Origin: Psychroserpens sp. Hel_I_66
GTDB lineage: Bacteria > Bacteroidota > Bacteroidia > Flavobacteriales > Flavobacteriaceae
DNA length: 64,000 bases
Direction of reading: 5' to 3'
Assembly (NCBI RefSeq): GCF_000799465.1
Contig: NZ_JUGU01000001.1
Location: 868,001-932,000, forward strand
Below the pieces are notes generated by a model. The model did not search any database and was not told where the DNA came from. It worked only from the letters and a program-made list of their open reading frames with translations. Shown in pieces: positions 26,285 to 34,657 of this stretch; position 1 is the first letter of the stretch; every line of letters starts with the position of its first letter. Both the position numbers and the translations under genes were made by a program.

Positions 26285-26818
26285 TTACTGTTTTGGTGGT
26301 GCTAATGTAAAACCTTGTGAGGTAGCAATATTTAGCATATCATAGTAATAACGCATAAATACAATTTTCCCATTTTCAATTAAAGATGCGCTGTGATAAG
26401 GTATTATCATTTCTTTTTTGGTCTTTTTATCGGTAACAGTATTTGTTCCCCAAGATAGGAGCCATTCGCCTTCGTTCCAGTTATTTTCAACCTTTACTGG
26501 TAAATATAAATCGGAAGTAATGGAGTGTGTGTATTGATCTGTACTTTGTTTGAAGTAATCTTTGTGTTGTGTAATATTTAAAGAGTCTAATGCTCCACCA
26601 AGACCGTATATCATAGCCTTTTCGTGCAATTGGGCATTCATTTTATCTACATCTCCATTTTGTAATGCTTTTGTATAATCCCGTAAGACCTGATGGGCGG
26701 TTTTAGCATTTTCAAAATCTAAAGTGATTTTGGGCTCATTATCTTGAGCATTGATTTGCATTGGTAATACTAGCAGCAAAATGATTGCTGCAAATAGCGT
26801 GCTTTTTAAAGTTTTCAT
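26285..26818 (-). CDS. Secreted NTF2-like (SnoaL-fold) protein
   Basis: A 177-residue protein with signal peptide MKTLKSTLFAAIILLLVLP...INAQ (about 1-24). The mature protein has the NTF2-like pattern: an N-terminal helix (TAHQVLRDYTKALQNGDVDKM), HEKAMIYG, a 'DYFKQSTDQY' helix, then strands with WNEGEWLLSWGTNTVTDKKTKK and a final HSASLIENGKIVFMRYYYDML. Proteins of this fold bind small molecules or act as subunits; no active-site assignment is possible. Convergent with rnpB and without operon partners. Confidence 0.75.
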   Translation of the reverse strand: MKTLKSTLFAAIILLLVLPMQINAQDNEPKITLDFENAKTAHQVLRDYTKALQNGDVDKMNAQLHEKAMIYGLGGALDSLNITQHKDYFKQSTDQYTHSITSDLYLPVKVENNWNEGEWLLSWGTNTVTDKKTKKEMIIPYHSASLIENGKIVFMRYYYDMLNIATSQGFTLAPPKQ

Positions 26819-27049
26819 AATAATTGATTTAAGTTAATATATTGTTTGCATGTATTGCCAAATATTAACCATAGCATAGATTAGATAATTGCTGTAAATC
26901 GAGGGACTACTTTAATTTTGAAAATGTTTTACCCTAAATGGCAGACCTTTAAGTTATTTAAAAATCTAATTGGGATTTATACTACAAATTAAGTGGTTAA
27001 CCAGAACCTAAAATAGAGGAGTTTTACTGAGATTTAAAATCAGGTAGAT

Positions 27050-27583
27050 TTACTTGAAAAAGCTAAACATATTGCCTCCATAATTTCTCGAGTTGGAGTA
27101 GTGTTCAAGATGAGATAAATCGGTGTGTTTTGAATGTTCTACGATTAAGACTCCATCGGTTTCCAATAATTTATTCTGAAATACTAACTGCGGAATTTTA
27201 GCAAATTCTTCCGTAGGAAATTCATAAGGAGGATCTGCAAAGATAATCGTATGTTGCTGCTGTGAACGCTCGAGGTATTTAAAAACATCGCTTTTTATTG
27301 CTGAAATTTGCATTTCGAAACTTTCGGCAGTTTCGTTGATAAATTTAATGCATCCAAAATTTTCATCAACTGCTGTTATTTGTTCTGTTCCGCGAGAAGC
27401 GAACTCATAGCTTATATTTCCTGTTCCAGAAAAAAGGTCCAATACCGAAATATCATCAAAGTAATATTGATTATTCAAAATATTGAAAAGAGACTCCTTT
27501 GCCATATCGGTTGTAGGTCTCACAGGTAATTTTTTTGGAGCAGTAATTCGTCTTCCTTTATATAATCCAGATATAATTCGCAT
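27050..27583 (-). CDS. rsmD: 16S rRNA (guanine966-N2)-methyltransferase
   Basis: SAM-dependent Rossmann-fold methyltransferase that modifies G966 of 16S rRNA. The 177 residues show MRIISGLYKGRRI and RPTTDMAKESLFNIL (family N terminus), the SAM motif VLDLFSGTGNISYEFASRG (about 47-65), the acidic DEN of motif II, and catalytic motif IV ADPPYEF near residue 117. The start codon overlaps the stop of the DUF3822 gene (TAATG), so the two are translationally coupled. Confidence 0.94.
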   Translation of the reverse strand: MRIISGLYKGRRITAPKKLPVRPTTDMAKESLFNILNNQYYFDDISVLDLFSGTGNISYEFASRGTEQITAVDENFGCIKFINETAESFEMQISAIKSDVFKYLERSQQQHTIIFADPPYEFPTEEFAKIPQLVFQNKLLETDGVLIVEHSKHTDLSHLEHYSNSRNYGGNMFSFFK

Positions 27584-28380
27584 TAGCTAAAACTGTTTAT
27601 GAGTACAAAATTATTATGATCTTGATTGTTTGTAGTTGCATATCTGTGATCTGATTTCAAAAATTCTACAAACCTTATATATCTATAGAGAATTTTAAAA
27701 AATTGGTCGTCTTCATTAATTTGACCCATAAGATAAGTTTTTACAATTTCAGGATTTAATTTTAATTGCTCGATAGTAAATAATATATAGTAGATAAAAT
27801 CTTCTTTCGTTGTATAATCAAATGTATTGTAAAATTCTAATTCTTTATTTTTAATAACCACTATCTCAAAAGTGGTAGTATTTACGTTGATAAACACTTT
27901 ACTTGTTGCATCTTCGTAAGTTCTTTGTAATAAGCTTTCTATTAAAATTGTTGATGCGTGTTTATAATCAAAACTTCCAAAGGTTTCAAAAATATAATTA
28001 TTGATGTTGATTAAGGGCACATAAATATTTACGCTGTCATTAACTGGCAAATTATCATAATTTATGAAATCTGTCTTCAAAATCTTAGCGTTGAACTTTA
28101 AATAATCTGCCATATTATTTTCATCAAATAATTCCTTCGGAACAAGGCAAGACAGCTCATTTTGATAGATACAAAGCACAGAATCAAATTCTTGATTAAA
28201 TTCAGATTTAGATTCTATTAACAGCTTTAATTCATTGAGTAATTCGTAGGGAGTTGCTTTTTTGTCCAAATCGATATGTTCAATAATTTCGATAGAGTTA
28301 TTGGTGCGGTTTAGAATACAAAAAGAAAGTCCACTCAAACGAATTTGAATGGACAATGCTTTAATACTATTTTGTTTCAA
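27583..28380 (-). CDS. DUF3822-family protein
   Basis: A 265-residue protein starting at TTG 28378-28380 (no in-frame ATG between the upstream stop and it). It has the flavobacterial DUF3822 appearance: SIQIRLSGLSFCILN at the N terminus, CLVPKELFDENNMADYLKFN near 93, then LLQRTYEDATSKVFINV and FEIVVIKNKELEFYNTFDYTTKEDFIYYILFTIEQL. The family is thought to have a PilM-like actin fold, and the strand pattern fits, but no nucleotide-binding motif is evident by eye. Function unknown. Placed 5 nt after a two-helix membrane protein and overlapping rsmD. Confidence 0.8.
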   Translation of the reverse strand: MKQNSIKALSIQIRLSGLSFCILNRTNNSIEIIEHIDLDKKATPYELLNELKLLIESKSEFNQEFDSVLCIYQNELSCLVPKELFDENNMADYLKFNAKILKTDFINYDNLPVNDSVNIYVPLININNYIFETFGSFDYKHASTILIESLLQRTYEDATSKVFINVNTTTFEIVVIKNKELEFYNTFDYTTKEDFIYYILFTIEQLKLNPEIVKTYLMGQINEDDQFFKILYRYIRFVEFLKSDHRYATTNNQDHNNFVLINSFS

Positions 28381-28385
28381 TTTTT

Positions 28386-29123
28386 TTATTCTTTACTTAA
28401 GTTTTTAGGCCAGTTACCTTTTGTATCTGCTTCTTCCATAGAACCTACTTGTAATTTAGGACCTCTAACGCCATCTACAGACATTACTTCTTTTTCTTTA
28501 CCTACTAAATTAGCATTTTGATCATATAAGATAACATCTTTATCTACCCATGCAGCAAAAATTGGAATATTAGACTCTGGTAAAACTCCAGCATCTAAAT
28601 TAATTTTGTCACCTGGTTTCCCAATACCTTCTGGAAGTTCCATCATCGTTTTGTAACGTGTATCTGCACCAAATAAGGAATCTTTTACAGAGACATAACC
28701 TAAAGTATCAATTAATACCATTGATTTTGTCATTTCTACTCCACCAAATCGTTTTGTCAACTCCTCATCAATTACCGTAGTATCTCTACGTTGTGTAATT
28801 GTGAATTTAGCAGTTTCAATAAAGTTGACCAATTTATTATAATCACTAGTAAATTGACCCTTAACAGATTTATGGGCCAACTCTGCATCTCTAATATCTT
28901 TAAGCTTAACAATTACTTTTCTGTAACGCTCATCTTTAAGTTTATTAAATTTGATTTCACCATAAACAGACATGAATGTGAAATAACCTAGAACTAATAT
29001 GATACCCCAAAGCAGTATATTAAGAACCGGTTTGAAACTTTTAGGCACAAATTTATCGATTAGCCAAACGATACCAATTGTTAGGAATATAAGGCCAACA
29101 ACTATAAGAATTACTGTTAACAT
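28386..29123 (-). CDS. Two-helix membrane protein of unknown function
   Basis: A 245-residue protein: helix 1 about 3-24 (VILIVVGLIFLTIGIVWLI), a short PKSFKP turn, helix 2 about 33-54 (LNILLWGIILVLGYFTFMSVY), then a soluble domain. The part after helix 2 (KLKDIRDAELAHKSVKGQFTSDYNKLVNFI) resembles the first helix and turn of pseudopilins that follow a membrane stem, and the next gene belongs to a PilM-like family; a link is inference. No enzymatic motif seen. First gene of the operon with DUF3822 and rsmD, with a TAGATTTG promoter match at 29158-29165 upstream. Confidence 0.7.
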   Translation of the reverse strand: MLTVILIVVGLIFLTIGIVWLIDKFVPKSFKPVLNILLWGIILVLGYFTFMSVYGEIKFNKLKDERYRKVIVKLKDIRDAELAHKSVKGQFTSDYNKLVNFIETAKFTITQRRDTTVIDEELTKRFGGVEMTKSMVLIDTLGYVSVKDSLFGADTRYKTMMELPEGIGKPGDKINLDAGVLPESNIPIFAAWVDKDVILYDQNANLVGKEKEVMSVDGVRGPKLQVGSMEEADTKGNWPKNLSKE

Positions 29124-29327
29124 AGTTAGTGTTTTTTTATTTTGTTAAGGATTTACACAAATCTACAATTTTTTTTCAATGGTTAAAACATTGTATAAAA
29201 AAATCAATCAAAGGTGAAAGATATAAAATTACTTTGATATTAAATAAGAAAATTTGTTTTGTTAATCCATAAAAACAATTCCTTATTAAACCTTATCTTG
29301 CGTATTAATTGCATATCAATTCTTTAG

Positions 29328-30752
29328 ATGATTCCATCAAATTTTTATAAACTACTAATTACCAAGTTTCCTTTCACACCAACACTCAAACAAAAAATTG
29401 CTTTAGAGCAATTGTCAAATTTTGTTTTTGATGAGGCGCCTAACACATTATACTTATTAAAGGGTTTTGCAGGTACAGGTAAAACCAGTATTATTGGTAC
29501 ATTGGTTTCTAATCTCTGGGAAACTAAAAAGAGTGCAGTTTTATTAGCTCCAACGGGTAGAGCAGCAAAGGTAATTTCTAATTATTCTAAAAAGGAAGCT
29601 TTTACGATTCACAAGAAAATCTATTTTCCGAAGAAAGATAAAGGAGGAGGCGTAAAATTTGTGTTACAGCCCAATAAGCATCGTAATACCATATTTATTG
29701 TCGATGAAGCTTCAATGATCCCAGATACATCTTCAGATTCTAAAAGTTTTGACAGCTCGTCCTTATTAGATGATCTAATGAGCTATGTGTACTCTGGTCA
29801 TAAATGTAAATTGTTGCTCATTGGAGATAAAGCGCAGCTGCCTCCCGTAAAATCAGATTTGTCACCAGCTTTAAACTCGGGGAATTTAGAGTTGAGTTTC
29901 AATAAAAATGTAATTAGCATCGAGTTGGATGAAGTGGTAAGACAAGATCAAGAATCTGGTATTTTAAGTAATGCAACCCGAATGAGGGAAGTAATCGAAA
30001 ACGAGTTTTTTGAGTCTTTTAAATTCAATCTTCATGGTTTTGATGATATCGTTAGGCTTATAGATGGTCATGAGGTGATGGACGCCATAAACGATTCTTA
30101 CAGTGAAAACGGTCACGAAGATACTGCCATAATAGTAAGAAGTAACAAACGTGCTAATTTGTATAACCAGCAAATTAGAAACCGTATTCTTTTTAATGAA
30201 AACGAACTTACAGTTGGTGATTTTTTAATGGTGGTCAAGAATAACTATTTTTGGATCAAGCCCACAACCGAAGCTGGTTTTATCGCAAATGGTGATATCA
30301 TTCAGGTTTTGGAAATTTTCTCGATCATTACACTTTACGGTTTCAGGTTTGCAGAGGTGAAAATCCAAATGGTAGATTATCCAAAAATGCAACCTTTTGA
30401 AACCGTATTGCTTTTGGACACTATTGAGGCCGAAACACCTTCACTCACCTATGAGGATAGTAATCGCCTATATCAAGAAGTCCAAAAGGATTATGAAGAC
30501 GAAACGTCCAATTATAAAAAATTCTTAAAGATTAAGGGCAACAAACATTTTAATGCCTTGCAGGTCAAGTTTTCTTATGCGATCACATGTCACAAATCTC
30601 AGGGTGGACAGTGGAATACCATTTTTGTGGAGCAACCCTATTTGCCAAATGGAGTCGATAAGGATTACATGAGATGGCTCTACACTGCTGCAACGAGAGC
30701 AAAAGAAAAATTGTATCTTATTGGCTTTAAGGATGAGTTTTTTGAGGAATAA
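29328..30752 (+). CDS. RecD-like ATP-dependent DNA helicase (SF1B)
   Basis: A 474-residue superfamily 1 helicase. Walker A GFAGTGKTSIIGTL is at about 44-57, motif Ia APTGRAAKVI near 77, Walker B FIVDEASMIPD near 124, motif III LLIGDKAQLPPVKS near 163, the VRQDQ arginine region near 205, and the UvrD-like C-terminal motif AITCHKSQGGQW near 423 followed by YTAATRAKEKLYLIG. It is the short Bacteroidota RecD/Dda-like type, lacking RecBCD partners here. It probably acts in DNA repair or recombination; the exact role is unknown. ATG 29328, apparently monocistronic. Confidence 0.88.
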   Translation: MIPSNFYKLLITKFPFTPTLKQKIALEQLSNFVFDEAPNTLYLLKGFAGTGKTSIIGTLVSNLWETKKSAVLLAPTGRAAKVISNYSKKEAFTIHKKIYFPKKDKGGGVKFVLQPNKHRNTIFIVDEASMIPDTSSDSKSFDSSSLLDDLMSYVYSGHKCKLLLIGDKAQLPPVKSDLSPALNSGNLELSFNKNVISIELDEVVRQDQESGILSNATRMREVIENEFFESFKFNLHGFDDIVRLIDGHEVMDAINDSYSENGHEDTAIIVRSNKRANLYNQQIRNRILFNENELTVGDFLMVVKNNYFWIKPTTEAGFIANGDIIQVLEIFSIITLYGFRFAEVKIQMVDYPKMQPFETVLLLDTIEAETPSLTYEDSNRLYQEVQKDYEDETSNYKKFLKIKGNKHFNALQVKFSYAITCHKSQGGQWNTIFVEQPYLPNGVDKDYMRWLYTAATRAKEKLYLIGFKDEFFEE

Positions 30753-30818
30753 ATTTTTTACTTCGGAAATTGGAAAACATCAAAATCTCACAGTAAATTG
30801 CAATGATTAGAATTTTAA

Positions 30819-30836
30819 TCCCGATAGCTATCGGGA
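30819..30836. repeat. 18-bp perfect palindrome TCCCGATAGCTATCGGGA
   Basis: Nine-base arms with no spacer, much more G+C-rich than the surroundings, 24 bp before the ATG of the DUF4126 gene and 67 bp after the helicase gene. No T run follows, so it is not a standard terminator. It looks like a REP-type or dispersed palindromic element; I see only one copy in this window. Confidence 0.6.
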
Positions 30837-30859
30837 CCGAAGAAAGATTAATATACTAT

Positions 30860-31426
30860 ATGACTACAGAAACCATAATTAGTATTTTTTTAGGAATTGG
30901 TTTATCCGCATCAGTAGGATTTCGAGTATTTGTCCCTTTATTCGCATTAAGTCTTGCAGCCTATTTTAATTTATGGGAACTCAATGAGTCTTGGCAATGG
31001 ATAGGAAGTTTAACCGCAGTCGTAACTTTAGGCGTTGCAACAGTTGTTGAAATATTTGGTTATTACATACCTTATATAGACAACCTGCTGGACACAGTAG
31101 CAATCCCTTTGGCAACCATTGCAGGAACAGCGGTTATGGTATCTACGGTTGCCGATTTAAGTCCAGCTATAACTTGGGCGTTGGCAATCATTGCAGGTGG
31201 AGGTACAGCAGCTGCTGTTGCGGGAAGTTCTGGAATAACGAGATTAGCATCAACCTCTGCGACTGGCGGACTGGCAAATCCTGTGGTTACTACCCTAGAA
31301 ACAGGAAGTTCTTTAGTGATGTCTGTCATATCCTTATTTATCCCAGTGCTCGCCTTCATTTTTGTACTTATACTTTTATATGTCATTTTTAGAGTTTATA
31401 AAAAGATTAAGAGAAGTAAGACCTAA
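30860..31426 (+). CDS. DUF4126-family integral membrane protein
   Basis: A 188-residue inner-membrane protein; ATG 30860 is chosen because upstream in-frame codons run through the palindrome. It has about five hydrophobic segments: TIISIFLGIGLSASVGFRVFVPLF, WIGSLTAVVTLGVATVVEIFGYYI, a Gly/Ala-rich pair around IPLATIAGTAVM and WALAIIAGGGTAAAVAG, and SVISLFIPVLAFIFVLILLYVIF, ending in a basic tail. The SASVGFRVFVPL and YYIPYIDNLLD motifs are typical of DUF4126. Transport or structural role unknown. It ends 46 nt before kdsB. Confidence 0.8.
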   Translation: MTTETIISIFLGIGLSASVGFRVFVPLFALSLAAYFNLWELNESWQWIGSLTAVVTLGVATVVEIFGYYIPYIDNLLDTVAIPLATIAGTAVMVSTVADLSPAITWALAIIAGGGTAAAVAGSSGITRLASTSATGGLANPVVTTLETGSSLVMSVISLFIPVLAFIFVLILLYVIFRVYKKIKRSKT

Positions 31427-31442
31427 ATTATATTAAAAGTTT

Positions 31443-31450
31443 TATTTTTG
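31443..31450 (+). promoter_or_regulatory. Possible -7 element for kdsB
   Basis: TATTTTTG fits TAnnTTTG and lies 22 bp before the kdsB ATG. The same octamer precedes kdnB and the MBL hydrolase at similar places. Confidence 0.45.
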
Positions 31451-31472
31451 ATTCACCACCAATAATGGTCCA

Positions 31473-32201
31473 ATGAAGATAATATCAATGATTCCTGCAC
31501 GATACAGTGCATCTCGTTTCCCAGCTAAACTTATGCAAGATTTAGAAGGTAAGACGGTAATTTTAAGAACTTATGAAGCAACGGTGGCAACACAATTATT
31601 TGATGATGTTTATGTGGTGACCGATAGTGATATTATATTTAATGAGATTACCTCAAATGGAGGAAAAGCCATTATGAGCAAAAAAGAACACCAGTCTGGC
31701 AGTGACCGTATTGCAGAAGCTGTTGAGGATTTGGATGTTGATATTGTGGTTAATGTACAAGGAGACGAGCCTTTCACAGAACGCGAAAGTTTAGAAAAAG
31801 TGCTCAAAGCATTTCAGGATGATCATAATAAAGAGATTGATTTAGCATCTCTTATGGTAGAAATACATGATTGGGATGAAATCAATAATCCAAATACCGT
31901 AAAAGTAATTGTAGATCAAAATAACTTTGCGCTTTATTTTTCTAGAAGTCCAATTCCTTTTCCAAGAGATAAAGAAGCTGGTGCTCGCTATTTTAAGCAT
32001 AAAGGTATTTATGCCTTTAGAAAACAAGCCTTATTGGATTTTTATAAACTCCCAATGCAATTTATTGAAGCGACCGAAAAAATTGAATGCATCAGATATC
32101 TTGAATATGGCAAGAAAATAAAAATGGTAGAAACGACAATTGAAGGGGTAGAAATTGATACTCCCGAAGATTTAGAACGCGCAAAAAAACTTTGGAAATA
32201 A
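31473..32201 (+). CDS. kdsB: 3-deoxy-manno-octulosonate (or 8-amino-Kdo) cytidylyltransferase
   Basis: Activates Kdo with CTP to CMP-Kdo for attachment to lipid A, in the cytoplasm. The 242 residues show [18 protein letters not shown] (nucleotide-binding, 7-24), [26 protein letters not shown] (about 93-101), [12 protein letters not shown], and YRYLEYG-like [15 protein letters not shown] near the end. With kdnB 1.4 kb downstream, the true substrate may be 8-amino-3,8-dideoxy-Kdo as in Shewanella, where KdsB has that specificity; this is inference. First gene of a run kdsB-HAD-CAT-kdnB-acyltransferase on the same strand. Confidence 0.94.
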   Translation: MKIISMIPARYSASRFPAKLMQDLEGKTVILRTYEATVATQLFDDVYVVTDSDIIFNEITSNGGKAIMSKKEHQSGSDRIAEAVEDLDVDIVVNVQGDEPFTERESLEKVLKAFQDDHNKEIDLASLMVEIHDWDEINNPNTVKVIVDQNNFALYFSRSPIPFPRDKEAGARYFKHKGIYAFRKQALLDFYKLPMQFIEATEKIECIRYLEYGKKIKMVETTIEGVEIDTPEDLERAKKLWK

Positions 32202-32202
32202 A

Positions 32203-32907
32203 TTGAGCCATAACTACCAACATATTAAAGTCATCGGTTTTGATGCAGATGATACACTTTGGGTAAATGAAACCTATTTTAGGGAAGCAGAATTAGAATT
32301 CGCCAAATTAATGGCACCTTACGAAACTGCAAATAAAATAGATCAAGAATTATTTAAGGCTGAAATTAAAAATCTCCCGTTATATGGCTACGGAATTAAA
32401 GGATTTGTCCTTTCAATGGTAGAGCTAGCAGTAGAAATCTCAAATAATCAAGTATCAAACAAGACCATTACTAAAATTTTGAACATTGGGAAGTATATGC
32501 TAGACGCACCGGTAGAATTACTCGATGGTATTGAAGATGTCTTGAAGTTTTTATCACCAAATTATAAGTTAATAGTATTGACAAAAGGTGACTTATTAGA
32601 TCAAGAACGAAAGCTGGAAAAATCTAATTTGAACTCTTATTTTCACCACATTGAAGTCATGAGTGATAAGCAAGAAGCCAACTATACTAAGGTATTGCAA
32701 CATTTAGATATAAAACCTTCAGAGTTTTTGATGATAGGTAATTCTCTAAAGTCAGATATCTTGCCATTAGTGAATATTGGAGCAAAAGCCATTCACATTC
32801 CGTTTCACACCACTTGGTTGCATGAGCAAGTGACAGAACAAGAGACAAAAAATAAAGCATACAAAACGATAACGAGTTTGTCAGAATTAAATAAGATATT
32901 AAACTAG
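32203..32907 (+). CDS. HAD-family hydrolase (putative phosphatase)
   Basis: A 234-residue haloacid dehalogenase-like hydrolase. No ATG precedes the catalytic motif; the TTG at 32203, one base after the kdsB stop, is the only start that keeps motif I intact. Motif I GFDADDTLWVNE (about 13-24), cap helices, motif II VLTKGD (Thr near 126), motif III Lys in VMSDKQE region and motif IV MIGNSLKSDILP (about 178-189). It lies between kdsB and kdnB. A role in Kdo phosphate metabolism is possible (KdsC is also a HAD enzyme, but short and tetrameric without this cap), though unproved. Its stop overlaps the next start by one base. Confidence 0.85.
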   Translation: MSHNYQHIKVIGFDADDTLWVNETYFREAELEFAKLMAPYETANKIDQELFKAEIKNLPLYGYGIKGFVLSMVELAVEISNNQVSNKTITKILNIGKYMLDAPVELLDGIEDVLKFLSPNYKLIVLTKGDLLDQERKLEKSNLNSYFHHIEVMSDKQEANYTKVLQHLDIKPSEFLMIGNSLKSDILPLVNIGAKAIHIPFHTTWLHEQVTEQETKNKAYKTITSLSELNKILN

Positions 32908-33527
32908 TGGAAGTTATCGACATAAATAATTGGAAGCGAAAGCAGCATTACCATCATTTTAAGACATTAAAAGATCCTTACTTTGCGGTAACAATTCCTT
33001 ATGATGTTACTAAAGCTTATCAATTTTCAAAAGTAAAAAAGGTTTCTTTCTTCGGAAAATACCTCCACGATTGCATGAAAGCAATTAATGAAATTGACGA
33101 ATTTAAGCTTAGAATAGATGGAGATGAAGTAATTAAATACGACATGATCAACGCATCTGCCACTTTAATGCGATCAAACAAAACCTTTGGGTTTTCGTAT
33201 ATAGAATTTGACTCTAATTTAGAACAGTTTTTGAGTCATATCATTTCAGAAAAAAACAGAATAGAATCTACGGGAGCATTGTATCCATTGCGTAATGATT
33301 TGCAATGTATTCATTGTTCTGCAATGCCTTGGGTGAATTTTACAGGTCATAAAGAACCGGTTTCTGGAAAAATGGATTCAATTCCTAAACTAGCATTTAG
33401 TAAAGTTTTAAAAAATAAAGAAGAACAATTAATGATGAATGTATCTATAAATGTCAATCACGCATTGTTAGATGGTTATCACATAGGATTGTTCTCTGAA
33501 AAATTTCAACATTATTTAAATAATTAA
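32907..33527 (+). CDS. CatA-like (chloramphenicol acetyltransferase family) acyltransferase
   Basis: A 206-residue protein of the trimeric CAT family. GTG start at 32907 overlaps the HAD stop (TAGTG). It begins MEVIDINNWKRKQHYHHFKT, has FSYIEFD near 93, the conserved NPxxPI-like AMPWVNFTGH segment near 140 and the catalytic signature VNHALLDGYHIGLF (His about 188, HxxxDG). Chromosomal CAT-like proteins of Bacteroidota usually have no proven drug target; the surrounding genes suggest a housekeeping acyl transfer, possibly of an envelope sugar. Resistance cannot be assumed. Confidence 0.8.
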   Translation: MEVIDINNWKRKQHYHHFKTLKDPYFAVTIPYDVTKAYQFSKVKKVSFFGKYLHDCMKAINEIDEFKLRIDGDEVIKYDMINASATLMRSNKTFGFSYIEFDSNLEQFLSHIISEKNRIESTGALYPLRNDLQCIHCSAMPWVNFTGHKEPVSGKMDSIPKLAFSKVLKNKEEQLMMNVSINVNHALLDGYHIGLFSEKFQHYLNN

Positions 33528-33548
33528 AGATAAATCCAACTATGTTTT

Positions 33549-33556
33549 TATTTTTG
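33549..33556 (+). promoter_or_regulatory. Possible -7 element for kdnB
   Basis: TATTTTTG, a TAnnTTTG match, 17 bp before the ATG of kdnB and 21 bp after the CAT-like gene. It suggests that kdnB and the acyltransferase have their own promoter. Confidence 0.4.
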
Positions 33557-33573
33557 TTACAGAAGAAGAATAA

Positions 33574-34656
33574 ATGAATTATAAAAATTATCCAATGGTG
33601 TCCAGAGTTGTTTTTGGACGAGGTAGCTTTAATCAATTAGGAGACATTATTGCTCCAAAGCGATTAAACCGTAAAGCACCATTTATATTTTTAGTGGATG
33701 ACGTTTTTAAGGGTAATCCTTTAATTACTTCTCGAATTTCATTATCGTATGATGATCAACTAATATTCGTATCTGCGAACGAAGAACCAAAGACATCTCA
33801 AGTTGATGAAATGGTTGAGCAAATTATTTTAACGCATAAAGATAGACCATCGGGAATTATTGGTATTGGAGGAGGTACCGTAATGGACCTTGCCAAAGCA
33901 GTTGCCATCATGATCAATAATGAAGGTGAAGCAAAAGACTATCAAGGATGGGATTTGGTGAAAAATCCTGCAATATATCACGTTGGCATACCTACAATAT
34001 CTGGCACAGGAGCAGAAGTTTCCAGAACAACGATATTAACCGGACCAGAAAGAAAACTCGGTATCAATAGTGACTTCACACCGTTTGATCAAGTAATTTT
34101 AGATCCAGAATTAACACAAGACGTACCAAAAGACCAGTGGTTTTACACAGGTATGGATTGTTTTGTACACTGTATTGAATCATTAAAAGGCACATACCTA
34201 AATGCATTTAGTCAAAGTTATGGCGAAAAATCACTGCAACTCTGTAAGGAAATTTTTTTAGAAGACTCTCTATCTGTTGAAGAGGCACAAGATAAATTAA
34301 TGATGGCATCCTGGCATGGTGGGATGAGTATTGCCTACTCTCAAGTTGGCGTAGCACACGCTATGAGCTATGGTTTGGGATATTTACTTGGCGTCAAGCA
34401 TGGTATTGGAAACTGCATAGTTTTTGAACATCTTGAAGAGTATTACCCAGAAGGTGTTGCCATGTACAAAGCCATGAGAAAAAAACATAACATCAGTATT
34501 CCACAAGGTATCTGTTCACATTTACATGATGATGAATTTGACATCATGATAGACGTTGCATTGAGTTTAACTCCCCTTTGGGAAAATGCCATTGGTAAAA
34601 ATTGGGAAAAAACAATTACCAGAGAGAAGCTAAAATCATTATACCAAAAAATGTAA
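33574..34656 (+). CDS. kdnB: 3-deoxy-D-manno-octulosonate 8-oxidase, iron-type alcohol dehydrogenase family
   Basis: Group III metal-dependent alcohol dehydrogenase. In Shewanella KdnB oxidises the C8 alcohol of Kdo so that KdnA can aminate it to 8-amino-Kdo. The 360 residues show the NAD motif GIGGGTVMDLAKAVAIM (about 97-113), PTISGTGAEVSRTTIL (about 145-160), the metal-binding region TGMDCFVHCIESLKG (Asp near 194, His near 198) and HAMSYGLGYLLGVKHGIGN with two more His. Length and the 'MVSRVVFGRGSF' start match KdnB. The aminotransferase KdnA is not in the window. Two bases separate it from the acyltransferase gene. Confidence 0.85.
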   Translation: MNYKNYPMVSRVVFGRGSFNQLGDIIAPKRLNRKAPFIFLVDDVFKGNPLITSRISLSYDDQLIFVSANEEPKTSQVDEMVEQIILTHKDRPSGIIGIGGGTVMDLAKAVAIMINNEGEAKDYQGWDLVKNPAIYHVGIPTISGTGAEVSRTTILTGPERKLGINSDFTPFDQVILDPELTQDVPKDQWFYTGMDCFVHCIESLKGTYLNAFSQSYGEKSLQLCKEIFLEDSLSVEEAQDKLMMASWHGGMSIAYSQVGVAHAMSYGLGYLLGVKHGIGNCIVFEHLEEYYPEGVAMYKAMRKKHNISIPQGICSHLHDDEFDIMIDVALSLTPLWENAIGKNWEKTITREKLKSLYQKM

Positions 34657-34657
34657 T

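Noticed and set aside
26819..27049. Possible tRNA or small RNA in the gap before rsmD
   Set aside because: I searched by eye for T-loop and anticodon-stem patterns and for strong hairpins and found none; only weak A+T-rich sequence.
32203..32907. HAD gene as KdsC (Kdo 8-phosphate phosphatase)
   Set aside because: KdsC proteins are about 170-190 residues without a cap domain; this one has 234 residues with cap helices between motifs I and II.
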